Of a stretch of DNA of 64,000 nucleotides, positions 8,513 to 17,068 are shown in pieces. The notes under the pieces are model-generated. The model searched no databases. It was not told the origin of the DNA and was given only the letters and a program-made list of their open reading frames with translations. The number at the start of each line of letters is the position of its first letter. Within the stretch, counting starts at the first letter, position 1. A program made the position numbers and the translations under genes. Origin of the DNA: Azonexus sp. R2A61 (GTDB lineage: Bacteria > Pseudomonadota > Gammaproteobacteria > Burkholderiales > Rhodocyclaceae); contig NZ_JACBFO010000002.1 of NCBI RefSeq assembly GCF_021401135.1, positions 909,587 through 973,586 of the forward strand, given 5' to 3'.

Positions 8513-8559
8513 TTGATCTAAGTCAACAAAACTCTATAACCGAGTATTTATATAGTCAA
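8513..8559. promoter_or_regulatory. Overlapping divergent promoters with inverted repeat
   Basis: Plus strand: TTGATC (8513-8518), 16-base spacer, TATAAC (8535-8540), reading toward the cytochrome/fccB genes. Minus strand: TTGACT (8559-8554), 15-base spacer, TATAGA (8538-8533), reading toward the ArsR gene and sox. The two promoters share bases. An imperfect inverted repeat, ACTCTATAA (8531-8539) and TTATATAGT (8548-8556), 8 of 9 bases matching, spans both -10 areas and is a good candidate operator. Confidence 0.5.
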
Positions 8560-8585
8560 CAACTAATATTATTGCGACGCAGCAT

Positions 8586-8602
8586 GCTTTTTGAAAAAAA
8601 GC
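8586..8602. promoter_or_regulatory. Inverted repeat in fcc leader
   Basis: GCTTTTT and AAAAAGC form perfect 7-base arms around GAA, directly beside a second CTATAAC box (8604-8610). Could be an extra regulator site or an RNA hairpin in the leader; function unknown. Confidence 0.35.
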
Positions 8603-8693
8603 GCTATAACCTAGGCACCGGGTTGCATCCAGAATGCCGTACAAAAACACCGGCAACCCAACATCAAAACACCTAGAGGAAGGAGATGTCTCG

Positions 8694-8999
8694 ATGAAGC
8701 CATTACTCAACGTCGCCGCCGTCTGCCTGCTTGCCGCCAGCACCGGCGCCCAGGCAGCGGATCCCCATCTCGGCCGCAACCTGGCCGCAACCTGCGCCAA
8801 CTGCCACGGCACCAACGGCAAGGCCGTACCGGGCGCCGGACTCGACTCGCTGGCCGGCGAAAGCAAGGAAAAACTGCTGCAGAAACTGGCCGATTTCAAG
8901 AGCGGAGCCAAACCCGCATCGATCATGCACCAGATCGCCAAGGGCTATACCGACGAACAACTGGCGCTGATCGCCGCCTACTTTGCCGCGCAGAAATAA
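8694..8999 (+). CDS. Small periplasmic cytochrome c (FccA/SoxE-like)
   Basis: A 101-aa precursor with a signal peptide (residues 1-22, ending AQAA) and one heme motif, CANCHG at residues 34-39. Its compact class I cytochrome c553-type fold ends in a helix containing IAAYFAAQK. A strong ribosome site (GGAAGGAG) sets the start at 8694. It lies 15 bases upstream of the FccB flavoprotein gene, the arrangement of flavocytochrome c sulfide dehydrogenase, where this subunit takes electrons from the flavin. A conserved methionine (SIMHQI, about residue 79) is the likely sixth ligand. A general electron-acceptor role for Sox is also possible. Confidence 0.85.
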   Translation: MKPLLNVAAVCLLAASTGAQAADPHLGRNLAATCANCHGTNGKAVPGAGLDSLAGESKEKLLQKLADFKSGAKPASIMHQIAKGYTDEQLALIAAYFAAQK

Positions 9000-9014
9000 G
9001 GGGGGGGAACGACC

Positions 9015-10292
9015 ATGATGCAGATGAAACGACGCGATTTCCTGAAGGTCGGCGCGGCAGCTGGCGCAATGGCAACACTTTACGGCTGCGCCGGCGGTAC
9101 CAAGGCCAGTGGTCACGTGGTCGTGGTCGGCGGCGGCTACGGCGGCGCCACGGTGGCGAAATACCTGCGCATGTGGAGCGAAGGCGGCGTTCAGGTCACC
9201 CTGATCGAACGCAACCCGACCTTCATTTCCTGCCCGATCTCCAATCTGGTCATCGGCGGCACCAAGACCATGGAAGACATCACGGTCAGCTACGACGGAC
9301 TGAAGAACACCTGGGGTGTACGCGTGATCCAGGACGACGTGGTCGCCGCCGATCCCGCCAAGCGCACCATCAGACTCGCCAAGGGCGGCGAACTGAGCTA
9401 CGACCGCCTGGTCCTGTCGCCCGGGGTCGACTTCATGTTTGGCGAAATTCCCGGACTCGACAACGCCACCGCCCAGTCCAGCATCCTGCACGCCTGGAAG
9501 GCCGGCCCGCAAACGGTGGCACTGCGCCGGCAGCTCGAAGCGATGAAAGATGGCGGCACATACGCCATCGCCATCCCCAAGGCGCCATACCGCTGCCCGC
9601 CCGGCCCCTACGAGCGCGCCTGCCTGGTCGCCGACTACTTCAAGAAAAACAAGCCGAAATCCAAGGTCGTCATCCTCGATGCCAACGAAGACGTACAGTC
9701 CAAGAAGGCCCTGTTCACCAAAGCCTGGAGCGACCTCTACAAAGGCATCATCGAGTACCGCAACAACAGCGAAGTGAAGGATGTCGACGTCGCCAGCCAT
9801 ACCGCGGTCATGGAGTTCGACAAGTTCAAGGCCGACGTGCTCAACGTCATCCCACCGATGCGGGCCGGCGATATCGCCGCAAAATCCGGGCTGAAACTGG
9901 TCAACAACCGCTGGGTGGACATCGACTGGCTGTCGATGGAAGCCAACGGCACACCGGGCGTTCATGTCCTGGGCGACGCCGTATTCCCGGCGCCGACCAT
10001 GCCGAAATCCGGTCACATGGCCAACCAGCACGGCAAGCTCGCCGCCGCCGCGATCCTCAACCTGCTGGCCGGCGAAGCCCCGAACCCGGCGCCGGTGGTA
10101 ATGAACACCTGCTACAGCTTTGTCGACGCCAAAAACGTCATCCACGTCGCTTCGGTACACCAGTACGACGCCGCCACCAAGCTGGTTCAACCCGTCAAGG
10201 GCGCCGGCGGCGTCTCGGCGGCCCGCAACGAACTGGAAGGCAAGGTCGCCCTGGCCTGGGCGAAAAACATCTGGGCCGACATGCTGGCCTGA
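9015..10292 (+). CDS. fccB: FccB/SoxF flavoprotein, sulfide dehydrogenase
   Basis: The FAD subunit of flavocytochrome c sulfide dehydrogenase oxidises sulfide to polysulfide in the periplasm. The 425-aa protein has a Tat signal (KRRDFLKVGAAAG), the FAD-binding motif VVVVGGGYGGATVAKYL, and two cysteines in the expected redox positions: FISCPISNLVIGG near residue 72 and YRCPPGPYERAC near 193. The C-terminal FCSD domain follows the FAD-binding segment VHVLGDAVFPAPTMPKSG. Start at 9015 has a purine-rich AAGGGGGGGAA upstream; ATG at 9018 is equally possible. It is followed by a strong terminator, so the operon appears to hold only this gene and the cytochrome. Confidence 0.92.
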   Translation: MMQMKRRDFLKVGAAAGAMATLYGCAGGTKASGHVVVVGGGYGGATVAKYLRMWSEGGVQVTLIERNPTFISCPISNLVIGGTKTMEDITVSYDGLKNTWGVRVIQDDVVAADPAKRTIRLAKGGELSYDRLVLSPGVDFMFGEIPGLDNATAQSSILHAWKAGPQTVALRRQLEAMKDGGTYAIAIPKAPYRCPPGPYERACLVADYFKKNKPKSKVVILDANEDVQSKKALFTKAWSDLYKGIIEYRNNSEVKDVDVASHTAVMEFDKFKADVLNVIPPMRAGDIAAKSGLKLVNNRWVDIDWLSMEANGTPGVHVLGDAVFPAPTMPKSGHMANQHGKLAAAAILNLLAGEAPNPAPVVMNTCYSFVDAKNVIHVASVHQYDAATKLVQPVKGAGGVSAARNELEGKVALAWAKNIWADMLA

Positions 10293-10312
10293 GCCAAGCA
10301 CCCCGCACATGG

Positions 10313-10339
10313 AACGGCCGCCCAAGCGCGGCCGTTTTT
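10313..10339 (+). terminator. Rho-independent terminator after fccB
   Basis: ACGGCCGC (10314-10321) pairs with GCGGCCGT (10328-10335) around a 6-base loop, followed by TTTTT. It ends the rightward cytochrome/fccB unit 21 bases after the stop. Confidence 0.85.
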
Positions 10340-10403
10340 GTGAACTTCTGCGATTTTGTCGCCGAATCGACACGCGTATTCGACTGGCTCGTTGGAGAAA
10401 CAC

Positions 10404-11015
10404 TCACTCCAGTGTTGCGATGTATTCCGCCACGGCGTGCGTTTCCAGCTCGGACAGCTTGGAGGCAACGGTATGCATCACGGCGTTATCGTTGGTCCGC
10501 TCGCGCTTGTTGAACTGCCTGAGCTGATCCTCGATATAGCGAGGATGCTGACCGGCAAGTCGCGGCAGTTGCGGCGTGCCGTGCCCCGTTGCGCCATGGC
10601 AACTGGAACAGGCCGGTAACCCGGAGAAGGAATTGCCGCGCTCGAAGATGTACTTGCCGACACCGACCAGCATCGTGTCCGAAGCAACCGCTGCCGCGAC
10701 GGATTTCTGCTGGAAGAACAGCCCCAGCGCCTTCATTTCATCCGCTGTCAATTCTTCGGACTGCGGTTTCATCGTGTCACTCTTGCGTTTGCCGGACTTG
10801 AAGTCGCTCAACTGTCTTGCAATATAGTCGGCGTGCTGGCCGGCCAGGCGCGGGAACACCTGGCTGGCGGCTTCGCCTTCCAGGCCATGGCACAGGAAAC
10901 AGCGTCCAGAGACAATCTCCTCTGCCCGCGCCAGATCGAGCTTGTCGGCCGCCAGCACGGCACTTCCCGGCGCCAGCGACAGCAAGGCACCGAACACCGA
11001 TAACAGTTTCCTCAT
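10404..11015 (-). CDS. Cytochrome c4, diheme electron carrier
   Basis: A 203-aa protein with a signal peptide (residues 1-23) and two similar cytochrome domains, each with a heme motif: CFLCHG at 39-44 and CSSCHG near 137. Both halves share FPRLAGQHADYIARQL-type and LPRLAGQHPRYIEDQL-type repeats, the signature of cytochrome c4, a two-domain carrier that feeds terminal oxidases. It lies convergent with fccB and downstream of its own promoter. Electrons from Sox and Fcc could pass through it to an oxidase or nitrogen-oxide reductase, but that link is inferred from position only. It is the only gene of its transcription unit. Confidence 0.88.
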   Translation of the reverse strand: MRKLLSVFGALLSLAPGSAVLAADKLDLARAEEIVSGRCFLCHGLEGEAASQVFPRLAGQHADYIARQLSDFKSGKRKSDTMKPQSEELTADEMKALGLFFQQKSVAAAVASDTMLVGVGKYIFERGNSFSGLPACSSCHGATGHGTPQLPRLAGQHPRYIEDQLRQFNKRERTNDNAVMHTVASKLSELETHAVAEYIATLE

Positions 11016-11032
11016 TTCCCCTCCCCCAAAAA

Positions 11033-11085
11033 CCTATATAAAAATAAAGTTATAAAATACTAATTTTCTTACATAGGCCTTTCAA
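11033..11085 (-). promoter_or_regulatory. Promoter of the cytochrome c4 gene with inverted repeat
   Basis: Minus-strand TTGAAA (11085-11080) and TAGTAT (11062-11057) are 17 bases apart. An inverted repeat, CCTATATAA (11033-11041) and TTACATAGG (11069-11077), 8 of 9 matching, brackets the -10. The arms resemble those in the soxR-fcc gap. Confidence 0.5.
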
Positions 11086-11090
11086 GGGGC

Positions 11091-11540
11091 TCAGGCGTGC
11101 CCGGTGCTGCCGAAACCTCCGGTACCGCGGTCGCTGGCGGAAAAATCGTCAACCACGTTGAAACCGACCTGCAGCACCGGCACCACCACCAGTTGCGCAA
11201 TACGATCCAGCGGCTGGATGGTGAAGGCGCTGTGCCCGCGGTTCCATACCGAGACCATCAGTTCACCCTGGTAGTCCGAATCGATCAGCCCGACCAGATT
11301 GCCGAGCACGATGCCGTGCTTGTGGCCGAGGCCGGAGCGCGGCAGGATCATCGCCGCCAGCCCGGGATCGGCCAGATGAATGGCCATGCCGGTCGGCACC
11401 AGCACGGTCTGCCCGGGCTGCAGTTCCAGCGCGTCGTTCAGGCAGGCGCGCAGGTCCAGGCCGGCCGAGCCCGGCGTGGCATAGGCCGGCGGGTTGTCGC
11501 GCAGGCGTTGGTCAAGCAGTTTGACGTCGATACGATGCAT
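11091..11540 (-). CDS. dut: dUTP diphosphatase
   Basis: dUTPase hydrolyses dUTP to dUMP and pyrophosphate, keeping uracil out of DNA and feeding dTMP synthesis. The 149-aa protein has the five trimeric-dUTPase motifs: [10 protein letters not shown] near residue 24, [11 protein letters not shown] near 66, [14 protein letters not shown] near 82, [10 protein letters not shown] near 113 and the glycine-rich C-terminal [10 protein letters not shown] that closes over the active site. The start at 11540 directly abuts the coaBC stop without any gap, so it is the downstream gene of a coaBC-dut operon, a very common bacterial pairing. Confidence 0.96.
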   Translation of the reverse strand: MHRIDVKLLDQRLRDNPPAYATPGSAGLDLRACLNDALELQPGQTVLVPTGMAIHLADPGLAAMILPRSGLGHKHGIVLGNLVGLIDSDYQGELMVSVWNRGHSAFTIQPLDRIAQLVVVPVLQVGFNVVDDFSASDRGTGGFGSTGHA

Positions 11541-12731
11541 TCAGCGGTTTCCTGTCAGTTTGGCAATATGTTCGATGAGCTGGCGTGCCAGCACCGCCTT
11601 CGGCGCCGGGGTCAGTGGATGGCTGCCGGCGTCGTCGAACAGCACGAGCCGGTTGTCGTCGCCGCCGAAGCCGTCCTGGATCAGGTTGCCGGCAATCAGC
11701 GGGATGTTCTTCTTGCGCCGCTTGGCCTGGGCATAGTCATCCAGATTGCGGCTTTCGGCAGCGAAGCCCACACAGAACGGCCCTTCGGGCAGCGCGGCAA
11801 CCTCGGCCAGGATATCGGGATTCTCGACCAGTTCGATGGCCGGTACGCCGCCGTGATCCTTCTTCAGTTTGTGCTCGGCGGCATTGGCCACGCGGTAGTC
11901 GGCAACCGCCGCCACGGCAATGAAGATGTCGCTGTCGGCAGCCCGGGCCAATACCGCCGCATGCATGTCGAGCGCACTGCGCACATTGATGCGGTCGACG
12001 CCCTGTGGCGGCGAAAAAGCTACCGGGCCGGAAACCAGCGTCACTTCGGCGCCAGCCTGCCGGGCGGCACGCGCCACGGCATAGCCCATGCGGCCGGACG
12101 ACAGATTGGTGATGCCGCGCACCGGATCGATCGCCTCGAAAGTGGGCCCGGCGGTGATCAGCACCTTGCGACCGGCCAGACATTTGGGCGCAAAGTGGGC
12201 GATCACCGCCTCGACGATGTCTTCCGGCTCGACCATACGGCCGGCACCGACTTCGCCGCAAGCCTGCTCGCCGCTGACCGGACCGATGAATGCAACGCCG
12301 TCTTCGCCCAATTGCCGGACATTGCGCTGCGTTGCCGGGTTTTCCCACATCTGGCGATTCATCGCCGGCGCCACCAGCAACGGACAATCACGGGCCAGCA
12401 CCATGGTGGCCAGCAGATCGTCGGCCATGCCGTTGGCGATGCGGGCGAGAAAATCGGCCGACGCCGGCGCGATGACGATCAGGTCGGCCTGCCGCGACAG
12501 ATCGATATGGGCCATCGCATTCGGCATGCGTGCGTCCCACTGGTCAAGATAGACCGGCCGCCCCGACAGTGCCTGGAAAGTGGTGGCCGTGACGAAATGG
12601 GTGGCGCCTTCGGTCATCGCCACCTGGACTTCCGCGCCCGTCCTGCCCAGCAGGCGAACCAGCTCCGCTGCCTTGTAAGCAGCAATGCCGCCGGTCACAC
12701 CGAGCACGATGCGCTTGCCAGTTAATTCCAT
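11541..12731 (-). CDS. coaBC: Bifunctional phosphopantothenoylcysteine synthetase/decarboxylase
   Basis: CoaBC joins cysteine to 4'-phosphopantothenate and decarboxylates the product in coenzyme A synthesis. The 396-aa protein starts with the flavoprotein CoaC domain ([14 protein letters not shown], then PAMNRQMW and the substrate clamp [10 protein letters not shown] near residue 165) and continues with the CoaB domain ([18 protein letters not shown], about residue 190). The start at 12731 gives the normal N-terminus; a Met two codons earlier is possible. It is divergent from radC across 43 bases and directly precedes dut. The pan genes for the same pathway lie at 55-57 kb. Confidence 0.95.
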   Translation of the reverse strand: MELTGKRIVLGVTGGIAAYKAAELVRLLGRTGAEVQVAMTEGATHFVTATTFQALSGRPVYLDQWDARMPNAMAHIDLSRQADLIVIAPASADFLARIANGMADDLLATMVLARDCPLLVAPAMNRQMWENPATQRNVRQLGEDGVAFIGPVSGEQACGEVGAGRMVEPEDIVEAVIAHFAPKCLAGRKVLITAGPTFEAIDPVRGITNLSSGRMGYAVARAARQAGAEVTLVSGPVAFSPPQGVDRINVRSALDMHAAVLARAADSDIFIAVAAVADYRVANAAEHKLKKDHGGVPAIELVENPDILAEVAALPEGPFCVGFAAESRNLDDYAQAKRRKKNIPLIAGNLIQDGFGGDDNRLVLFDDAGSHPLTPAPKAVLARQLIEHIAKLTGNR

Positions 12732-12774
12732 TATCATATTCCGCAAGATCGACTGCGCCCATTCTACAACTCCC

Positions 12775-13455
12775 ATGCCCATCACCGACTGGCCCAGCGG
12801 CGAACGACCGCGCGAACGCCTGCTGGCGCACGGCCCCGCCGCACTCAGCGATGCCGAATTGCTGGCCATCTATTTAAGAGTCGGCGTGCGCGGCAAAAGC
12901 GCCGTCGATCTGGCGCGTGACCTGCTCGGCCGGTTCTCCGGCGAACTCGGCCAGTTGGCCGAAGCCTCTCCCGAACAACTCGCCAGTTGCCCCGGCATCG
13001 GACCGGCCAAGGCCGCACAATTGAAAGCCAGCTTCGAACTGGCTCGACGTGCGCTGACCCAGCAGATGAAACAGCGGGACACCCTGACTTCACCCGCGCA
13101 GGTCCGCGACTGGCTCCGCCTGACGCTGGCCCGCCGACCGCAGGAGGTATTCATCGCCTTGTGGCTGGATGCCCAGAACCGGTTGTTGCTCGCCGAGGAA
13201 TTGTTTACAGGCAGCCTGACGGCTACCACGGTCTACCCGCGTGAAATCGTCAAAAAGGCGCTGACCCACAATGCTGCATCGGTCGTCTTCGCCCACAACC
13301 ACCCTTCCGGCCTGGCCGAACCGTCGCGCGCCGACGAAATGCTGACCCGCGACCTGAAGGCCGCGCTGGCGCTGGTAGACGTCAAACTGCTCGATCATTT
13401 CATCGTGGCCGGCAACGCGACACCGCTTTCCCTTGCCGAACGGGGATTGATCTGA
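12775..13455 (+). CDS. radC: RadC-type JAMM/MPN domain protein
   Basis: A 226-aa RadC family member: an N-terminal helix-hairpin-helix region ([18 protein letters not shown], about residues 65-82) and a C-terminal JAMM metallo-domain with the zinc motif [14 protein letters not shown], that is H-x-H-x10-D, at about residues 176-189. The family's cellular function is not settled; repair of replication-linked damage was proposed and later questioned. The start at 12775 follows the conserved [17 protein letters not shown] opening. It is divergent from coaBC and upstream of the rpmBG ribosomal genes, a conserved neighbourhood in proteobacteria. Confidence 0.93.
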   Translation: MPITDWPSGERPRERLLAHGPAALSDAELLAIYLRVGVRGKSAVDLARDLLGRFSGELGQLAEASPEQLASCPGIGPAKAAQLKASFELARRALTQQMKQRDTLTSPAQVRDWLRLTLARRPQEVFIALWLDAQNRLLLAEELFTGSLTATTVYPREIVKKALTHNAASVVFAHNHPSGLAEPSRADEMLTRDLKAALALVDVKLLDHFIVAGNATPLSLAERGLI

Positions 13456-13467
13456 AAGAAAAAAGGC

Positions 13468-13496
13468 TTGCCGGAACAATCACGTCCGGCTACAAT
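13468..13496 (+). promoter_or_regulatory. Promoter of rpmB-rpmG
   Basis: TTGCCG (13468-13473) and TACAAT (13491-13496) are 17 bases apart, 36 bases before the rpmB start. A good sigma70 match for a ribosomal protein operon. Confidence 0.65.
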
Positions 13497-13532
13497 CGCG
13501 GGCTTTCTTCCATCGAATTCTGGAGCACCATC

Positions 13533-13766
13533 ATGGCGCGAGTCTGCCAAGTCACGGGTAAAGCCCCGATGGTTGGGAACAACGTTTCCCACGCCAACAA
13601 CAAAACGAAGCGCCGCTTCCTGCCGAACCTGCAGTACCGTCGCTTCTGGGTCGAAAGCGAAAACCGCTTCGTCCGTCTGCGCGTTTCCAACGCCGGTCTG
13701 CGCATCATCGACAAGAAGGGCATCGACGCCGTTCTGACCGATCTGCGCGCCCGTGGCGAAATCTAA
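13533..13766 (+). CDS. rpmB: 50S ribosomal protein L28
   Basis: L28 is a structural protein of the large ribosomal subunit. The 77-aa sequence [20 protein letters not shown] and the following [12 protein letters not shown] are characteristic of the family. Only one cysteine is present and no zinc-ribbon CXXC pairs, so this is the zinc-independent form. It is preceded by its own promoter and followed 17 bases later by rpmG, the standard rpmBG operon. Length is normal for proteobacteria. Confidence 0.97.
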   Translation: MARVCQVTGKAPMVGNNVSHANNKTKRRFLPNLQYRRFWVESENRFVRLRVSNAGLRIIDKKGIDAVLTDLRARGEI

Positions 13767-13783
13767 TCGAGAGGAACTGAATC

Positions 13784-13954
13784 ATGGCTAGCAAGGGCGG
13801 TCGCGAAAAGATCAAGCTGGAATCCACCGCGGGTACCGGTCACTTCTATACCACCTCCAAGAACAAGCGCACGACGCCTGAAAAACTGGAGTTCATGAAG
13901 TACGACCCGAAGGCACGCAAGCACGTTGCCTACAAGGAAGTGAAGCTGAAGTAA
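13784..13954 (+). CDS. rpmG: 50S ribosomal protein L33
   Basis: A 56-aa protein translated from ATG at 13784 to TAA at 13952-13954: it starts [15 protein letters not shown] and continues with [17 protein letters not shown] and [17 protein letters not shown], the L33 pattern. It has no cysteines, so it is the zinc-free type. GAGAGGAACTGA upstream provides the ribosome site. It is the second gene of rpmBG and is followed 25 bases later by a strong terminator. Confidence 0.96.
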   Translation: MASKGGREKIKLESTAGTGHFYTTSKNKRTTPEKLEFMKYDPKARKHVAYKEVKLK

Positions 13955-13978
13955 TTCAGCCGACTCCGGCAATTCGAC

Positions 13979-14008
13979 AAGCCCGCCTTCCGGCGGGCTT
14001 CGTTTTTT
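13979..14008 (+). terminator. Terminator of rpmB-rpmG
   Basis: AAGCCCGCC (13979-13987) pairs with GGCGGGCTT (13992-14000) around TTCC, followed by CGTTTTTT. A strong rho-independent terminator. Confidence 0.92.
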
Positions 14009-14053
14009 GCACGGCGGCCGTGACGGCCGCCGTTTCCCGTTCACCGCCCGCGT

Positions 14054-14566
14054 TCATTCACCTCGACGAATGAACAACAAGGCGCAAAAGCCGGCGATCC
14101 CGGCAAACAGCACAGCCGACCAGTTGGCCATCGACAGGCCGAGGAATTCCCACTCGCGGCTGGTACAGAAGCCGGTCGCCAGGAACCAGCCCGGCCACTG
14201 CATACCCAGCCAGTCGACCAGTTGCTCGATCAGGTTCGGGTTGCTGAACCCACATTCCGGCGCCAGATCCGGAAAAGCCTGCATCCATGACTGAAAGGCC
14301 GCCACGGCAAACCCCAGCGCCGCCAGCGCACCGCTCACGGCCGCCCACAAGGGCCGGACACGCGGCGCCAGAACACCGGCCAGCGCCACCGCGCCGATCG
14401 CCAGATAGAGCACACGCTGAAAGATGCAATAAGGGCAGGGAGACAGACGCAAAAGACTTTGCAGCGTCATGCCGACTGCGCTGATGCCAAAGGTCCCGAG
14501 CGCCAGCGTGGCGAACCAGGCACGGTCAGGACAACGGGCCAGCCAGCCCGAAAGGTAACGAATCAT
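14054..14566 (-). CDS. dsbB: DsbB, disulfide bond formation membrane protein
   Basis: DsbB reoxidises periplasmic DsbA and passes electrons to quinone. The 170-aa protein has four predicted membrane helices. The first cysteine pair is CPYC near residue 44, in SPCPYCIFQR. The second pair lies in the long periplasmic loop, one Cys in PECGF near 106 and one in FCTSREWE near 134. The start at 14566 gives the usual short cytoplasmic N-terminus. It converges on rpmG and is divergent from the GGDEF-EAL gene. Many periplasmic cytochromes nearby would need this oxidative folding pathway, though no operon link exists. Confidence 0.92.
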   Translation of the reverse strand: MIRYLSGWLARCPDRAWFATLALGTFGISAVGMTLQSLLRLSPCPYCIFQRVLYLAIGAVALAGVLAPRVRPLWAAVSGALAALGFAVAAFQSWMQAFPDLAPECGFSNPNLIEQLVDWLGMQWPGWFLATGFCTSREWEFLGLSMANWSAVLFAGIAGFCALLFIRRGE

Positions 14567-14690
14567 TCCTTGCTCCGAAAAAAACAAAATCACGACTGCA
14601 GATAAAATTATTGCAGATTCGCCAAAAGCACCGGCAGAATAATGGAAATTCAGACCGCAAGACGGTCGGACAAAAAAGCGGAGACAATTC

Positions 14691-16841
14691 TTGCAAGACC
14701 CGGTAAAGGCCGATGGCGGAACGCCGCTGCGCCCCCTTCTGACCCTGCTCGCCGACAGCAACCGGCAGCGCCTGGCCGCCGCCAGCGAACAGGCCTTGCT
14801 CGACGGGCAATGCCGTTTGCTGATCGACAGCAAGCGCTACGCGCTGGCCTGTATCGGCCTGCCACCGGACGACCATGTCGCGCCGGAAGGAAGCTGGCAT
14901 CTGGCCGCCGCCAGGGCGACCGCCAAGCCCCCCCGGGACTGGCTGCAGACCCGCCGCGACGACAGCACGGATTTTCCGTTCCACCACGCCGGCAAGACAT
15001 TGGGCATCCTGCGCATTGCACCGGTCAAGGACAATCTGCTGGGCCCCGACGAACGTCGTGCGCTGGACCTGATTGCCGAAAGCATCGGCGAAGCCCTGAT
15101 CGTACTGCGCGGCGAAGCCGTGCAACGCGAACTCGAATCCAGCCTGCGCCAGTTGTCGCGCGCACTGGAATCGAGTCTCAACGGCGTGATGATCACCTCG
15201 TCGACCCAACTCGACCATCCCATCGTCTACGTCAACCCGGCCTTCGAGCGCATCACCGGTTACAGCGCCGAGGAAGTGATCGGCCTGAGCGGCCGCTTCC
15301 TGGTTCGCGACGATCTCAACCAGCGCGGCCTGAATACCATACGCGATGCGCTGCGCACCCGCCGCGACGCCCACGCCATCCTGCGCAACTATCGCAAGGA
15401 CGGTTCGCTGTTCTGGAACGAGCTGTTCATCTCCCCGGTACGCGACGAAAGCGGCGGCATCACCACCCATTTCGTCAGCATACTGAACGATGTCAGCGAG
15501 CGCATCAGCTACGAGCAGCAACTGGAATTCCACGCCAACCACGATTCGCTGACCGGCCTGGCCAATCGCAACCTGCTCAACGACCGCATCGCCCAGGCCA
15601 TCGCCCAGGCCCGCCTGGACGGTCTGCTGGCCGGCGTGCTGCTGCTCGACCTGGACCGCTTCAAGCTGGTCAACGACGGTTTCGGTCATTCACCGGCCAA
15701 TGATCTATTGAAATCGGTGGCCCAGCGACTGACCCAGGCGGTGCGCGATACCGATACCGTCGCCCGGCTCGGCGGCGACGAATTCGTCGTCGTCATCGGT
15801 CGCCTGCAATCGGCCGACGACCTGGCGCTGGTGGCCAGCAAGATCATGCGGGCGCTGAACCAGCCGATCCTGGTCGAGGGCAAGGAAGTGTTCATCACGG
15901 CGTCGATCGGTGCCGCGCTGTTCCCGCGCGACGGCGACCACGGCGAGATGCTGCTGCGCAACGCCGATGTGGCGATGTATCGGGTCAAGGAGCACGGGCG
16001 CAACAATTACCGCTTCTACACGCCGGAAATGACGCACATGGCGATCGACCGGCTGGACATGGAAGGCAACCTGCGCCGGGCCCTCGAGCGCGAGGAATTG
16101 CTGGTGCATTACCAGCCCATCGTCGATGTCGCCAGCGGCGAGGTGATCGGTGCAGAAGCGCTGGTCCGCTGGCAACACCCGCGAATCGGCATGATCCAGC
16201 CGAACGAGTTCATCCCGCTCGCCGAGGAAACCGGCTTGATCATCGCCCTCGGCCAACTGGTATTGCGCCGCGTCTGCAAGGACATCGCCCAGTGGGATGC
16301 GGCCGGTCTGCCGCCGATCAAGCTGTCGATCAACCTGTCGGCCCGCCAGTTCCGCCAGGAAGACCTCGCCGACAACATCGGCCAGATTCTCGGCCAGGCC
16401 GGCATCGACGGCCGCCGGCTGGCATTCGAGCTGACCGAAAGCATGGTCATGCACGATGTCGAGAACACATTGCACACGCTGCGCGAACTGAAGCAACTGG
16501 GCGCCACCGTCTCGCTCGACGACTTCGGCACCGGCTATTCCAGCCTGTCCTACCTGAAGCGCTTCCCGATCGACGTGCTCAAGATCGACCGCTCCTTCGT
16601 GCGCGACATTCACCGCGACAGCGACGATTCGGCCATTGCCCAGGCGGTCATCGCGATGGCCCACAAGCTCGGCCTGAAGGTGGTTGCCGAAGGGGTCGAG
16701 GATCATTCGCAACTGGCCCTGCTGCGCGAATTCGACTGCGACCAGTTGCAGGGCTACCTGTTCAGCCGCGCGATCCCGCCCGAGGAATTCGCACTGATGT
16801 TGCAGCAAGGCAAGACGCTGGCTGCGGTCGACCGGCCATGA
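14691..16841 (+). CDS. PAS-GGDEF-EAL cyclic-di-GMP signalling protein
   Basis: A 716-aa soluble protein with a GAF-like N-terminus (about 1-140), a PAS domain (about 165-275, ITGYSAEEV), a GGDEF domain (GGDEF near residue 360) and an EAL domain (EALVRW near 488). The inhibitory-site motif RDTD lies exactly five residues before GGDEF. EAL catalytic landmarks ELTES, DDFGTGYSS, KIDRSFV and EGVE are all intact, so both synthesis and breakdown of c-di-GMP are possible in principle. The start appears to be TTG at 14691, with GGAG seven bases upstream; no in-frame ATG precedes it. Its stop overlaps a 73-aa ORF. Confidence 0.88.
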   Translation: MQDPVKADGGTPLRPLLTLLADSNRQRLAAASEQALLDGQCRLLIDSKRYALACIGLPPDDHVAPEGSWHLAAARATAKPPRDWLQTRRDDSTDFPFHHAGKTLGILRIAPVKDNLLGPDERRALDLIAESIGEALIVLRGEAVQRELESSLRQLSRALESSLNGVMITSSTQLDHPIVYVNPAFERITGYSAEEVIGLSGRFLVRDDLNQRGLNTIRDALRTRRDAHAILRNYRKDGSLFWNELFISPVRDESGGITTHFVSILNDVSERISYEQQLEFHANHDSLTGLANRNLLNDRIAQAIAQARLDGLLAGVLLLDLDRFKLVNDGFGHSPANDLLKSVAQRLTQAVRDTDTVARLGGDEFVVVIGRLQSADDLALVASKIMRALNQPILVEGKEVFITASIGAALFPRDGDHGEMLLRNADVAMYRVKEHGRNNYRFYTPEMTHMAIDRLDMEGNLRRALEREELLVHYQPIVDVASGEVIGAEALVRWQHPRIGMIQPNEFIPLAEETGLIIALGQLVLRRVCKDIAQWDAAGLPPIKLSINLSARQFRQEDLADNIGQILGQAGIDGRRLAFELTESMVMHDVENTLHTLRELKQLGATVSLDDFGTGYSSLSYLKRFPIDVLKIDRSFVRDIHRDSDDSAIAQAVIAMAHKLGLKVVAEGVEDHSQLALLREFDCDQLQGYLFSRAIPPEEFALMLQQGKTLAAVDRP

Positions 16842-17059
16842 AGGGAAAAATCGAATACCGGCAGGTCGACCGCAGCCAGTTGGTCGACCTGATCGCCGAG
16901 CACGACGTGCTGTCTGCCGAGGCCCTCGGCGATACCCGCATTTACCGGTGCGCCGGCGAGACCGGCGATTTCCTGGCGATCGCGCTCGCCGACGGCAGCG
17001 GCCTGCTCGTCTCGCAACAGGCGGCAGCGAAGGTAGACCGGCGGCGGCCTCGCCGCTAA
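16838..17059 (+). CDS. Small hypothetical protein coupled to GGDEF-EAL gene
   Basis: A 73-aa ORF starting MKGKIEYRQVDRSQLVDLI. Its ATG overlaps the TGA of the preceding GGDEF-EAL gene (ATGA), and the rstA-like gene begins 9 bases after its stop, so it sits inside a probable operon. No membrane segment or known motif was recognised; it looks like a small alpha/beta protein with an Arg-rich tail (DRRRPRR). The stretch around its start contains two copies of the GTCGACCGC palindrome seen across the window. It could be a chance ORF, but the tight packing favours a real gene. Confidence 0.5.
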   Translation: MKGKIEYRQVDRSQLVDLIAEHDVLSAEALGDTRIYRCAGETGDFLAIALADGSGLLVSQQAAAKVDRRRPRR

Positions 17060-17068
17060 GATTGGCGG

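Noticed and set aside
8572..8610. TTGCGA (8572) with TATAAC (8605) as the fcc promoter
   Set aside because: The spacer would be 27 bases, too long for sigma70; the TTGATC/TATAAC pair upstream fits better.
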